Position numbers and translations under genes: made by a program. Positions 44,179-53,013 of a DNA stretch of 64,000 nucleotides are shown here, piece after piece; position 1 is the stretch's first letter, and every line of letters begins with the position of its first letter. The stretch spans positions 79,495 to 143,494 of the forward strand of contig JAZNLB010000008.1 in NCBI GenBank assembly GCA_045578865.1, given 5' to 3'. The DNA is from RGIG2041 sp045578865 (GTDB taxonomy: Bacteria > Bacillota > Clostridia > UBA1381 > UMGS1253). Below the pieces are notes generated by a model that saw only the letters and a program-made list of their open reading frames with translations, was not told where the DNA came from and did no database searches.

Positions 44179-45255
44179 TTACTTTAAAATTCTTCGTATG
44201 CCGGCACAAAGTTCATCTACCGAAACATCCGTATATATTTCGGCAAAGCCCATTTCCTTAGGCAAAATAAACTTCAAAACACCGTTTTCCATTTTTTTGT
44301 CCTTTGCCACATACGACATTACCGTATCTGCATCAATGCCGCTAACCGCAATCGGCAAATCAAATTTTTCAAGCAAATCTGCAACCATAGAAATCTCGTC
44401 TTCCGAAACAAAACCACGCAGTTTTGCAATTTCAAGCGCTGCAAGCATACCAATGCCCACACATTCGCCGTGCAGGAGCGAAAAGCCAAGCGCACTTTCA
44501 ATCGCATGTCCAATTGTGTGTCCGAAATTCAAAATCGCCCGAACGCCGTTTTCCGTTTCATCCGACAAGACAACCTCGGCTTTAATACGGCAGCAAACTT
44601 CCAGTACATGCTCAATATGCTCAGGTGAAAGTGAAGTAATTGCATTCGCATTTGTTTGTATGTAGCGTAAAAATTCACCATCGCGGATAATGCCGTATTT
44701 AATCACCTCGCCCATACCGGCGGCAAACTCTCTTTTCGGCAAGGTGGAAAGCGTGAGCGCATTGGCATAAACCAAGTTCGGTTGCTTAAAAAAACCAACG
44801 CAGTTTTTATAGCCGCCAAAATCTACGCCGACTTTACCGCCGACACTGCTATCCGTCTGTGCAAGCAGAGTTGTCGGCACCTGCACATAGCGAATGCCAC
44901 GCATATAACTTGCCGCAACAAAGCCTGCCATATCGCCCACAACGCCACCGCCGAGCGCTACAATCATACTTTTTCGGTCTAACCCGTTTTGCAGGCAAGC
45001 CGCAAACAAATTTTGTACGGTCTGCAAATTCTTTTGTGTCTCACCCGCAACAAACTCCACGCTTGCTACCGAAGAACAAACACCGCTTAAAACATCATAT
45101 ACCTGTTTTAAATACAGCCCGGATACATTACTATCTGTAATTATTAAAATCTTGCTCGGATTGAGCGCTTCAATCTCGTTTATCAAACGCTCAAAACCTT
45201 GCGTAATACAAATATCGTATCCTCGTCCGTCAAAATTCATGTGTAACCTATTCAT
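44179..45255 (-). CDS. aroB: 3-dehydroquinate synthase
   Basis: 358 residues. NAD site with ALGGGVVGDMAGFVAASYMRG (about 96-116), TTLLAQTDSSVGGKVGVD, and zinc ligands in MGEVIKYG, FGHTIGHAIE and LHGECV. Catalyses the second step of the shikimate pathway. The ATG at 45255 follows GGAGGC; a longer frame from 45318 is excluded because it runs into divIVA and has no binding site. An odd guest in the division cluster, where ileS is more usual between divIVA and lspA. Confidence 0.97.
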   Translation of the reverse strand: MNRLHMNFDGRGYDICITQGFERLINEIEALNPSKILIITDSNVSGLYLKQVYDVLSGVCSSVASVEFVAGETQKNLQTVQNLFAACLQNGLDRKSMIVALGGGVVGDMAGFVAASYMRGIRYVQVPTTLLAQTDSSVGGKVGVDFGGYKNCVGFFKQPNLVYANALTLSTLPKREFAAGMGEVIKYGIIRDGEFLRYIQTNANAITSLSPEHIEHVLEVCCRIKAEVVLSDETENGVRAILNFGHTIGHAIESALGFSLLHGECVGIGMLAALEIAKLRGFVSEDEISMVADLLEKFDLPIAVSGIDADTVMSYVAKDKKMENGVLKFILPKEMGFAEIYTDVSVDELCAGIRRILK

Positions 45256-45277
45256 CTTATGCCTCCGTAAATTCGTC

Positions 45278-45303
45278 AAAAGGAAGGCTTTTGCCTTCCT
45301 TTT
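45278..45303 (-). terminator. Hairpin between divIVA and aroB
   Basis: Eleven-base stem AAAAGGAAGGC / GCCTTCCTTTT with a four-base loop. The T-run is only four long, so it may attenuate rather than end transcription into aroB. Confidence 0.55.
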
Positions 45304-45310
45304 AGCTGCA

Positions 45311-45850
45311 TTATTCATTATTGTCCGAAAAAGAATACACCTTCATATCCTCATCTAAAGCGTCTTCTGGCACAGCCGTCTGTGCAGCTGCCGTAGCCAT
45401 CGGAACATCCGCATGCAAATCGTCCAAAATATCGAGCTGCGACTTAATAATTGCGCCAACACGCATCTTGTAGCTCTCAATTTGCTGCATCAATTCTCTA
45501 TAACGCACCTCAAGTTTTTTAATTTCATCATTCGCATCACGAATAATCTGATTTGCCTTCGCTTTCGCTTCGCGCAAAATCAATTCCCCCTGCTCGCTTG
45601 CAGTCGTGCGAATGGAATCAGCCGTCTGCTGTGCCGCCATCAAGGCGCTATGTAAAGTTGCTTCCTTGCCTTTATACCCCTCAACTTCAGCACTTAAGGT
45701 TTCAATACGCTCACGGCTTGCCGCACATTCCTTGTAGAGTTTTTCATAATCCACCAAAAGAATGCTCATAAAATCTTCTACATCGTCACGATTGTAGCCG
45801 TTTAAAGTACGCTTAAACTCTCTATTTTCAATATCCAACGGCGTCAGCAT
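45311..45850 (-). CDS. divIVA: Cell division/polarity protein DivIVA
   Basis: 179 residues. The membrane-binding N-terminus LTPLDIENREFKRTLNGYNRDDVEDFM (Phe/Arg region) is followed by coiled coils (about 30-140) and an acidic tail. It marks negative membrane curvature at septum and poles. GGGGGA precedes the ATG. Located after ylmH as in the Bacillus ylm-divIVA cluster. Confidence 0.96.
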   Translation of the reverse strand: MLTPLDIENREFKRTLNGYNRDDVEDFMSILLVDYEKLYKECAASRERIETLSAEVEGYKGKEATLHSALMAAQQTADSIRTTASEQGELILREAKAKANQIIRDANDEIKKLEVRYRELMQQIESYKMRVGAIIKSQLDILDDLHADVPMATAAAQTAVPEDALDEDMKVYSFSDNNE

Positions 45851-45866
45851 AATTACGATTCCCCCT

Positions 45867-46643
45867 TCAAATATACTTTATAATTTCAATATAGGTTCTA
45901 CCCTTTCTCGATTGGCTTCCCTCAGTACCAACGCGGTATCTGCCGAAGCCGCGCACGCTGATTAAATCCCCTTCATTTACCTTTAAGGAAATTTCGGTTT
46001 TCAGTGCATGATTTACTGAGACTTTTTCAGCACGAATCAAATCTGCAGCCTTCGCACGCGACAAATCCAGTGCACCGGACACAATCGCATCCAAACGATT
46101 GGACATCACAAAAATACCTTTGCTTATCGTTTTCGGTTGCGGTGCTATAAACGCATGCAAATCCGCTTTGGAAATTTTTACGCCCGCACTGCCTACCTTA
46201 TCTAAATTATTTAGGATATAGTCTGCAATTTTTGTGCTGACAAATACATAAAATACGCGTTCATCACAAAGAATGTCGCCTATCATCTCTCGCTTTAAAC
46301 CAAGACCAAGCAAAGCCCCCAGACAATCCCGATGCGAAAGCGTTTTTTGCGGCGGGGTATCTATGCGAAGCAGCGTAATCGGAAACTTCTCTTCATACGC
46401 AACTTCTTCATACGCCGGCCAAACGCCGAATATACATCGCTCCGCCTCAGCATATCCCCCAAAAAATGCACAAGCAAAATCATCCTCTGTCCGACAATGA
46501 TTTTTTAAAGCAAATAAAGTTTCTGCATCCAGAAATGTACTAAAATGCGCTTCATACTTGCGTTGCGCTGACTCGATAATATCCTCGATGCGCTTCAAAG
46601 CGGTGCAAAGCGCCTCGTTTTCTTTTGAAATATTCATATTCAT
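45867..46643 (-). CDS. ylmH: YlmH, S4-domain RNA-binding protein
   Basis: 258 residues: an N-terminal alpha/beta domain and a C-terminal S4 RNA-binding domain (about 180-245, SNRLDAIVSGALDLSRAKAADLIRAEKVSVNH). YlmH binds tRNA-carrying 50S subunits in ribosome quality control in Bacillus, besides being placed with division genes. No good Shine-Dalgarno is visible and it follows the yggT stop by four bases, so coupling is likely. Confidence 0.95.
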   Translation of the reverse strand: MNMNISKENEALCTALKRIEDIIESAQRKYEAHFSTFLDAETLFALKNHCRTEDDFACAFFGGYAEAERCIFGVWPAYEEVAYEEKFPITLLRIDTPPQKTLSHRDCLGALLGLGLKREMIGDILCDERVFYVFVSTKIADYILNNLDKVGSAGVKISKADLHAFIAPQPKTISKGIFVMSNRLDAIVSGALDLSRAKAADLIRAEKVSVNHALKTEISLKVNEGDLISVRGFGRYRVGTEGSQSRKGRTYIEIIKYI

Positions 46644-46647
46644 GTGT

Positions 46648-46920
46648 TTAGAAAATTATAAGAAGCAATCTTCTAACAAGGCCCAAAAGCAAATACAAAA
46701 TGATTGGCGATAGGTCAATCATCAATGCGCCCGGGCGAATAAAACGCTCAAGCACACGGCGCACAGGCGCCAATAAAGGTTCGGTCACCTTGTAAATCAG
46801 CTCGGTAAAACCATTTTGAAAATTCGGAAACCAAGACAGAATACAGCGAATGATGACCAACCACTCGACAACATCTATAAGCGTACCGATTAACAAAACA
46901 AGTCTATACATCTGCGTCAA
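46648..46920 (-). CDS. YggT family membrane protein (YlmG)
   Basis: 90 residues, two membrane helices with the family pattern RCILSWFPNF and EPLLAPVRRVLERFIRPGALMIDLSPIILYLLL. YlmG sits with sepF in Gram-positive division clusters and in chloroplasts; molecular role unresolved. Confidence 0.95.
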   Translation of the reverse strand: MTQMYRLVLLIGTLIDVVEWLVIIRCILSWFPNFQNGFTELIYKVTEPLLAPVRRVLERFIRPGALMIDLSPIILYLLLGLVRRLLLIIF

Positions 46921-46950
46921 CCATCCTGTAATGTAGTTTCACCGCAATAA

Positions 46951-47388
46951 TTATCTGCCGAACAGACCTTTGCTTTGCAGTTCACTCTTAAAATCACCCA
47001 TAATGCTTACATTATACGGGGCAATCAAGAAAATGCCCGAAGCAACCTTCTGGATATTGCCGTCCAGACCAAATACCGCACCGCTCAAAAAGTCTACCAC
47101 GCGGCGAGCGATGTCACTATCGAGGCTCTCCAGGTTGATAATTACCGGCTTTTTCGCTTTCAGATGCTCTGCTATGCCCTTGGCATCTTCAAAGTTCTCC
47201 GGCTGCATGACAACCACTTTAAGTTGTGTTGTTGCATGGATATTTACAACCTTATTCTTTCTGCCGAAACCTCTTTCTTCCAAAGCCGGTTCCTCTTCAT
47301 CATAATCAGAGGTCAGGATATCATCTTCATCATAATATTCCTCGTCACCGAGTCCGATTGCATTCTTCATTTTATCCAGAAATCCCAT
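46951..47388 (-). CDS. sepF: Cell division protein SepF
   Basis: 145 residues: N-terminal amphipathic helix MGFLDKMKNAIGL, an acidic linker (about 16-45) and the SepF core (about 55-140, VVVMQPENFEDAKGIAEHLKAKKPVIINLE and the RVVDFLSGAVFGLDG patch). Polymerises FtsZ into rings and tethers them to the membrane. GGAGG is upstream of the ATG. Confidence 0.97.
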   Translation of the reverse strand: MGFLDKMKNAIGLGDEEYYDEDDILTSDYDEEEPALEERGFGRKNKVVNIHATTQLKVVVMQPENFEDAKGIAEHLKAKKPVIINLESLDSDIARRVVDFLSGAVFGLDGNIQKVASGIFLIAPYNVSIMGDFKSELQSKGLFGR

Positions 47389-47400
47389 GTTAAAATCCTC

Positions 47401-48105
47401 CTAAATGTATTCTCTTTTTCCAAAAATCAAACTGCCGACGCGCACCATGTTCGATCCGCAAGCTATGGCTTCTTCAAAATCACCACTCATGCCCATCGAC
47501 AAAATTTCCATACTTATATTATTATATTTCCTGCTCTTAATGTCAAGAAAAAGCGCTCGTGTGTTATCAAAATGTAATGTGCTTGAAACATCTGTGATGT
47601 ATATCGGCGCAATCGTCATTAAACCACGCACACGGACACAATTTAAAGTTTCAACATATTCTATAAGCGACCAGATTTCATCAGGCAAAACACCTGATTT
47701 TGTTTGTTCACCCGAAGTATTTACCTGCAACAAAACATCCGTGATGACGCCCGCCTGCGCGCTGCGCTGCTCAATTTCGTCTAAAAGTTTAACCGAATCC
47801 ACAGATTGAATCAATTTCGTTTTTCCGATAATATATTTTACCTTATTCGTCTGCAAATGCCCTATAATGTGCCAATTCGTCGGATCAACCGCATCAAACT
47901 TTGCCGTAAACTCCTGCACACGGTTTTCGCCAATTTGCTCTACGCCGCATTTTAGTGCAATATTTATATCCTCAGGCGGAAAATTTTTGGTTACGGCAAC
48001 AAGTTGTATTTCTTGCGGGTCTCTGCCTGCACGCTTTGCCGCATACGCAATACGCTTGCGTACCGCATCGATGTTTTCGGCAATCTGTATTTCCCTTTGT
48101 GTCAT
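47401..48105 (-). CDS. YggS family PLP homeostasis protein
   Basis: 234 residues; single-domain alanine racemase-like fold. LVAVTKNFPPEDI contains the PLP-lysine (about 39), followed by GENRVQEFTAK, WHIIGHLQTNKVKYI and SMGMSGDFEEAI. Binds pyridoxal phosphate and keeps PLP and amino acid pools balanced; no enzymatic reaction established. Equivalent of YlmE. Confidence 0.97.
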   Translation of the reverse strand: MTQREIQIAENIDAVRKRIAYAAKRAGRDPQEIQLVAVTKNFPPEDINIALKCGVEQIGENRVQEFTAKFDAVDPTNWHIIGHLQTNKVKYIIGKTKLIQSVDSVKLLDEIEQRSAQAGVITDVLLQVNTSGEQTKSGVLPDEIWSLIEYVETLNCVRVRGLMTIAPIYITDVSSTLHFDNTRALFLDIKSRKYNNISMEILSMGMSGDFEEAIACGSNMVRVGSLIFGKREYI

Positions 48106-48115
48106 ATCCCAAACC

Positions 48116-49330
48116 TCACTTTACAACCGCACCGTCATAAATATCCTTGCCGCCGATAATAACGGAATCATACTGTTTTAAATACCCGGTTTCTTTCGAT
48201 TTTGCAGCAATAACCTTGTTGTCCGTTTGATATAAAATATGAATTTTTCTGAAATGCACTATTCCGGAAACATTTACAAACACGCCCGTTACACCATCTT
48301 CATCCACACGCACCGCCGCCTGCGGCAGTTGAAACCCGTCATATACATGGGTAATGATTTCGCAATCCGCTGTGCGCTGTGTATAAATATCCTCAACATA
48401 TTCGCCGCAGGAAATCACAACAACCGCTTTGCCGTTTTCAACAGCAGAAATACTCGAAACTTTTGCAGTGATTCTATCACCGGATTTATCCGGAAAACGA
48501 ATCCACACCGTATCTCCTGTCTCCACATCTGCAAGATACTGCTCCGAAAGCGTGGTAGCAAAGTACCATTTGGAATTATCCACAATTTTGCACACACGAT
48601 CCCCTGCGCTAAGCGTCTCCGGCACATAGGCTATACGATCAATTTGAATGGCCTCAAAATCCGAGACAGACATACGCATTGCAGCCTCCGGCGTTAAACT
48701 TTCCTCATAACCATCCGTTTGCGAAACAAATATACCGGCTTGTCGCGAATACACATCCTGTTTTGCTGATTTTACGCTCGCTTCCAACGCAGCCTTTTGC
48801 TTCTGCAAATCCGCCAAAGCTTCCCGCGTGGGATTTACACCGTGTTCGTTTTGCCCGATGTGCACATAGCCGACAATTTCCGCTTGCACAAGGTCTAACT
48901 CTTCAAAATTACCTGTGTAAATCATATCCACTACCGCAGCAACCGACCGGCTAATTTTTTCTTCTGCCGAAGACAAGTCCGTCGTTTCCGTCACAGAACT
49001 TATAGTGCGTTTTTCCAATCGGCGTATTTTTGCATTGATAGCATCAAGCGCCTGTTTCGTTTGTGCGTCCATACCGTCCGTGTAAATACTTGCTATTTTC
49101 GCCCCTTTGGATACACGCTCCTCGTTTTGAAAAACCGCCTCAGCCATCCCTGCGCTTTGCGCGTGATAAACAACTTCATCGCGCATAACATATCCATGCA
49201 CAGTCAATTTGTTTTCATATTCCACGGATTGAACCACCTGCGTTATAACCGGCTCCTCAAAAAGTGCGCGCACACACCAAATTGCAACAAAGACAGTCAG
49301 CAGGATATAAATCCACAAATATCTTCTCAT
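48116..49330 (-). CDS. HlyD-like membrane fusion protein, sepF-cluster type
   Basis: 404 residues: one N-terminal membrane anchor (about 1-22), a split barrel-sandwich with KLTVHGYVMRDEVV (about 38-51), a helical hairpin of coiled-coil character (about 90-205), and beta domains (about 250-400, with GDRVCKIVDNSKWYFATTLSE). It resembles the extracytoplasmic adaptor of tripartite or ABC exporters, yet no exporter gene is near and there is no outer membrane in Bacillota. Proteins of this type precede yggS-sepF in many Clostridia. ATG at 49330 has GGAGG five bases upstream. Confidence 0.8.
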   Translation of the reverse strand: MRRYLWIYILLTVFVAIWCVRALFEEPVITQVVQSVEYENKLTVHGYVMRDEVVYHAQSAGMAEAVFQNEERVSKGAKIASIYTDGMDAQTKQALDAINAKIRRLEKRTISSVTETTDLSSAEEKISRSVAAVVDMIYTGNFEELDLVQAEIVGYVHIGQNEHGVNPTREALADLQKQKAALEASVKSAKQDVYSRQAGIFVSQTDGYEESLTPEAAMRMSVSDFEAIQIDRIAYVPETLSAGDRVCKIVDNSKWYFATTLSEQYLADVETGDTVWIRFPDKSGDRITAKVSSISAVENGKAVVVISCGEYVEDIYTQRTADCEIITHVYDGFQLPQAAVRVDEDGVTGVFVNVSGIVHFRKIHILYQTDNKVIAAKSKETGYLKQYDSVIIGGKDIYDGAVVK

Positions 49331-49370
49331 AAGTCCTCCGCAACATCTCAAATAAACTAATACATAAAAT

Positions 49371-49399
49371 ATAATATCAAATTCTGTGTATAAAAGCAA
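49371..49399 (-). promoter_or_regulatory. Promoter of the division cluster
   Basis: TTGCTT, a 17-base spacer and TATTAT with TGA (extended -10). A second candidate TTGACG lies further upstream. This would drive the hlyD-like to rluD series. Confidence 0.5.
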
Positions 49400-49411
49400 G
49401 TATCGTCAAAG

Positions 49412-49438
49412 AAAAAAGCCGTGAATTTTCACAGCTTT
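49412..49438. terminator. Terminator after the SLC13-like permease gene
   Basis: On the minus strand AAAGCTGTGAA / TTCACGGCTTT with one G-T pair, followed by TTTCTTTG; the stop codon of the permease is at its edge. Confidence 0.8.
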
Positions 49439-50540
49439 AATTAAGCGTAAACACCAAATGCATCAATCCAAGCAAAATGAGCGATATTCCGAAATTGTAA
49501 ATACTAAACAGTTTAATATACCGTTTCGCCATGCCCGGCTCGTGACGGATAAACTCTCGAAATGTAATTAAGCTGGCAAGTGACGCAACCAGCGTACCGG
49601 CGCCGCCGATATTGACCGCTACAAGTAATTGCGGATAATTGGCAGTAAATTTACTCAGCAATACTGCGCTGGGCACATTGCTAATAAACTGGCAGGACAA
49701 AAATCCGTACAATAATGTATTCTTCTCTACCAATGTCCCTAAAAATTTTTCAATAACCTCCATGCGGGACATATTCCCCGCGAATACAAAAAAGGCACAA
49801 AATGTTAGCAGCAGCCCATAATCCACCTGACAAAGCGCTTTTCTGTCCAGTATCAAAAGCGCAACAAGCACAATCGCAAGACCGATTGGATACGGCAATG
49901 TACGAAATACCATTGCCACGGAAAGCAAAAACAAAACGCTATACATAATCGCTCTCGGGCAGTGTAACTTCGTCGTTTCCGCCTTTGTAATTTCAAGCGA
50001 GTCCTTGTCTACAAACAAACAACAAATCGTAATGAGTATTATCGCTGCAACAAACGGCAAAAACATAATACGCACAAACTCCCATGTCGGAATTTGGTAA
50101 TATGCGTACAGATACAGATTTTGCGGATTGCCGAACGGCGTAAGCATGCCGCCAAGATTTGCCGCTATATTTTGCATGATAAATGTAAACGCCATATACC
50201 GTCGGTTATCTGTCGACTTCAACACATAGTAGCCAAGCGGCAGAAATGTAATGAGTGCCATATCGTTTGCAATAAGCATAGAACCGATAAAAGTAATATA
50301 CACCAATGCCAAAATTGCCGAACGAACTGTTTTAAAGCGGGCAACAATTTCCGATGCCAGTATTCTGAAAAAACGGATATTACGCAATGCACAAACAACC
50401 GCCAGCGTTGCAAACAGACAACTAAGTGTTTTAAAATCAAAATAACCGATATACTGTGCATCCGGCGGCACAAAAAAACATGTAACAACTGCTGCCGCAA
50501 CCGCAATAATCAATACAGAATTTTTCTTAACCCACGCCAT
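49437..50540 (-). CDS. SLC13/ArsB-NhaD-like ion transporter permease
   Basis: 367 residues, about ten to eleven membrane helices. ANDMALITFLPLGYY (about 90) and NIAANLGGMLTPFGNPQNLYLY (about 124-145) are the re-entrant loop signatures of the ion transporter superfamily containing citrate, arsenite and sulfate carriers; a second copy SNVPSAVLLSKFT lies near 290. Probably moves an organic or inorganic anion with Na+ or H+; the substrate cannot be assigned. Downstream of the NSS symporter, separated by a hairpin. Confidence 0.85.
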   Translation of the reverse strand: MAWVKKNSVLIIAVAAAVVTCFFVPPDAQYIGYFDFKTLSCLFATLAVVCALRNIRFFRILASEIVARFKTVRSAILALVYITFIGSMLIANDMALITFLPLGYYVLKSTDNRRYMAFTFIMQNIAANLGGMLTPFGNPQNLYLYAYYQIPTWEFVRIMFLPFVAAIILITICCLFVDKDSLEITKAETTKLHCPRAIMYSVLFLLSVAMVFRTLPYPIGLAIVLVALLILDRKALCQVDYGLLLTFCAFFVFAGNMSRMEVIEKFLGTLVEKNTLLYGFLSCQFISNVPSAVLLSKFTANYPQLLVAVNIGGAGTLVASLASLITFREFIRHEPGMAKRYIKLFSIYNFGISLILLGLMHLVFTLN

Positions 50541-50561
50541 GATTTCACCTCAAACGCAAAT

Positions 50562-50591
50562 ACAAAGCGTGTGCAACAGCACACGCTTTGT
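50562..50591. terminator. Hairpin between NSS symporter and permease genes
   Basis: Thirteen-base perfect stem ACAAAGCGTGTGC / GCACACGCTTTGT with a four-base loop. The following T-run is interrupted, so partial termination is likely. Confidence 0.6.
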
Positions 50592-50600
50592 AAATTCAAA

Positions 50601-51962
50601 TCAAACAGAAATTACGCCCATAGCCTCCAGTATGGAGAAGCCTAAAATCAACACAATGCAAATCGGAGCAAAATACTTGATAACGAATACAAACAACCCT
50701 TTTCGTTTAAAAGCTCCGGAAAGCTCAACCTCATCGATAATTGCCTTCGGCTTTAAAATATAACCGATAAAGATACAGGTTAAAAGTGCTACAATGGGCA
50801 TCAAAACACTGTTGCTGATAAAGTCAAAGAAATCGAGGAAGGTCATCTTGCCAAAGAACAAAATGTTGCTCCATACCCCGAAGCCAAGAGAAGACGGTAA
50901 CCCAAGCAGAACGCAGAACAAAAACACAATCAAGCATGCTGTTTTTCTGCCAAGTTTCAATTTGTCCTGCAAAATTGAAACAACCGTTTCCATTAAGGAA
51001 ATGGAAGATGTCAGCGCCGCCAAAAGCACTAAAATAAAGAATGCCGCACCAATAATTGTACCGCCGGGCATCGTTGCAAATACTTTCGGGAGCATAACAA
51101 ACATCAGGCTCGGACCCTTGCCGAGTGCTTCAGCATTACCGCCGCTGAATACAAACACCGCCGGAATAATCATAAGACCAGCCATAAATGCAATACCCGT
51201 GTCAAACCACTCAATCTGTTGCACTGAAGATTCCAAACTTACTTCCTTTTTCATGTAAGAACCATAAGTAATCATAATGCCCATCGCCAACGACATAGAG
51301 TAAAACAACTGTCCCATCGCCGCAAGCACCGTCGTTACGGAAAACTTGGAAAAGTCCGGCAAAAGATAGTACTTCACACCCTCGATTGCACCGGGCAGGC
51401 AAACAGAATAACAAGCAATGCCTAACGCCAGCACAACCAGCACCGGCATCATGAATTTGCTTACCTTTTCTATGCCCTTTTCTACGCCAAAGAGCACGAC
51501 GATAGCCGTTAAACCAATAAAGACGGAAAACCATAAAACCGGCTCGTTCACCTGTGCAATAAATGCACCAAAAAAGGCGTCGGAAGCCTCCGCCGTTGGC
51601 GCACTGCCCGAAACAAAGGCAAAAAGATACTTCGTTACCCAACCGCCGATTACGGAATAATACGGCAATATAATCATCGGTACAGTCGCACCGATATAAC
51701 CGATAAAACTAAAACGCTTATCGAGGGCTTTAAACGCGCCAATGGCGCTCAGACCGGTTTTACGACCGATTGCAATTTCTGCCGTCATCAAAGCATAACC
51801 GAATGTCAGCGCAAGCACAAGATAAACCAAAAGAAAAATACCTCCGCCATACTTCGCTGCAAGATACGGAAAACGCCATATATTGCCCAGACCGACCGCA
51901 GACCCCGCCGCCGCCAGCACAAAACCCAATTTACCTGTAAAACTACTTCTGTTGTCCCCCAT
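50601..51962 (-). CDS. Sodium-dependent NSS (SNF) family transporter
   Basis: 453 residues with 11-12 membrane helices. The N-terminal LAAAGSAVGLGNIWRFPYLAAKYGGGIFLLVYL is the Na+/substrate unwound-helix motif of the LeuT fold. Bacterial NSS proteins take up amino acids such as tryptophan, tyrosine or alanine; substrate unknown here. The ATG at 51962 has GGAG six bases upstream; the ATG at 51974 is less well placed. Confidence 0.93.
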   Translation of the reverse strand: MGDNRSSFTGKLGFVLAAAGSAVGLGNIWRFPYLAAKYGGGIFLLVYLVLALTFGYALMTAEIAIGRKTGLSAIGAFKALDKRFSFIGYIGATVPMIILPYYSVIGGWVTKYLFAFVSGSAPTAEASDAFFGAFIAQVNEPVLWFSVFIGLTAIVVLFGVEKGIEKVSKFMMPVLVVLALGIACYSVCLPGAIEGVKYYLLPDFSKFSVTTVLAAMGQLFYSMSLAMGIMITYGSYMKKEVSLESSVQQIEWFDTGIAFMAGLMIIPAVFVFSGGNAEALGKGPSLMFVMLPKVFATMPGGTIIGAAFFILVLLAALTSSISLMETVVSILQDKLKLGRKTACLIVFLFCVLLGLPSSLGFGVWSNILFFGKMTFLDFFDFISNSVLMPIVALLTCIFIGYILKPKAIIDEVELSGAFKRKGLFVFVIKYFAPICIVLILGFSILEAMGVISV

Positions 51963-52012
51963 GTTTTTCTCCATTCCGCCGTTTTACGGCTCCAATGTAA
52001 TTGCATTTATAG

Positions 52013-52041
52013 ATTATATAGCATATTTATCCAAAAGTCAA
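52013..52041 (-). promoter_or_regulatory. Sigma-A promoter of the NSS transporter gene
   Basis: TTGACT, a 17-base spacer, TATAAT: near-consensus. It lies just after the stop codon of the PrsW gene. Confidence 0.8.
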
Positions 52042-52052
52042 ACAATTCCAAA

Positions 52053-52874
52053 TTACAGTTCATCATATATAAAATCATTCAAATGCGGATATTTACGCAT
52101 TAAAATCGCCTTAGCATAATTGCGGTCCGGCGCATCTGTCGCCGACATCCTTCTTATTTTCCCAAAACAATAGATATACAAAAACAGAATAAAACCATAA
52201 AACGCAACCGTTGCCGAAGCCGTATTCCATGTGCAGCAAAAATTATAACAACCGTGTGCCGCAATCGGTACAAGCAAACTGTAAACATCAAACCGCAAAG
52301 ATGACAGCGGTTTTATATTCTTCTCCACCAATCCCAGATGCTTTAATTCCTTTTCAAGCACTGCCGCCTTTTTTACGCTGTGGCTTAGTGCATAATAGTA
52401 CCCCATCAGTACGGCAAAAAACATATGTCCCGGCACAGACAAAACGCCACGCATTAGTGCATTTACCCACCCGTACTCCGTTACATACAGCACATTTTCA
52501 AGCGTCGCAAATCCCAACGATACAAAAATGGCATAAACCAAACCGTCAAACCAACTGTTAAAATCCAAAATGCGTTTCGTCAGCAGGCGCATCGCAATCC
52601 ATTTAAGGCCTTCCTCCGCTACTGCTACGCACAAAAAGTATTTACAAAACTGATACACGACCTCCGGCACACCGAAGAATGATACATCAAACCAGTCTAA
52701 AATAGTGCCTTCCAACCATGCAGCAGGATAACAACACAGCGCCCCGGCAGTAAATAATTGCATAAGCAGCCAAAACGGCTCTTTATCTACACGATCTTTA
52801 CGATAGATGTATACGCAAAGCACAATCGCAGGCAATATTGCCGCCGCAACCAATAACCAGGAATTCAAATCCAT
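52053..52874 (-). CDS. PrsW family intramembrane metalloprotease
   Basis: 273 residues with about seven to eight membrane helices. PrsW motifs are present: AVAEEGLKW (Glu-Glu, about 88), SLGFATLENVLYV (about 122), GHMFFAVLMGYYY (about 150) and AAHGCYNF (about 205). In Bacillus PrsW cleaves the anti-sigma factor RsiW; no anti-sigma gene is nearby. ATG at 52874 has GGGTGG upstream; the frame from 52967 begins within the promoter. Confidence 0.9.
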   Translation of the reverse strand: MDLNSWLLVAAAILPAIVLCVYIYRKDRVDKEPFWLLMQLFTAGALCCYPAAWLEGTILDWFDVSFFGVPEVVYQFCKYFLCVAVAEEGLKWIAMRLLTKRILDFNSWFDGLVYAIFVSLGFATLENVLYVTEYGWVNALMRGVLSVPGHMFFAVLMGYYYALSHSVKKAAVLEKELKHLGLVEKNIKPLSSLRFDVYSLLVPIAAHGCYNFCCTWNTASATVAFYGFILFLYIYCFGKIRRMSATDAPDRNYAKAILMRKYPHLNDFIYDEL

Positions 52875-52911
52875 TTTACCACCCGTTTTTCCTTTAAAAT
52901 CACACTCTATC

Positions 52912-52940
52912 ATCATATAGTAAAACCAGCGGGTTGTCAA
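52912..52940 (-). promoter_or_regulatory. Sigma-A promoter of the prsW-like gene
   Basis: TTGACA, a 17-base spacer, TATGAT. Confirms that translation cannot start at 52967. Confidence 0.8.
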
Positions 52941-52958
52941 GAAAAGCATACAAAGAAA

Positions 52959-52984
52959 TCCCGGCACACAAGTGTGTACCGGGA
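52959..52984 (-). terminator. Terminator after the TRAP permease gene
   Basis: TCCCGG-ACACA / TGTGT-CCGGGA with a one-base mismatch pair and a two-base centre; T-rich TTTCTTTG follows on the minus strand. Confidence 0.7.
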
Positions 52985-53013
52985 AATAAATTTGAACGCG
53001 CTAATATATAGGT

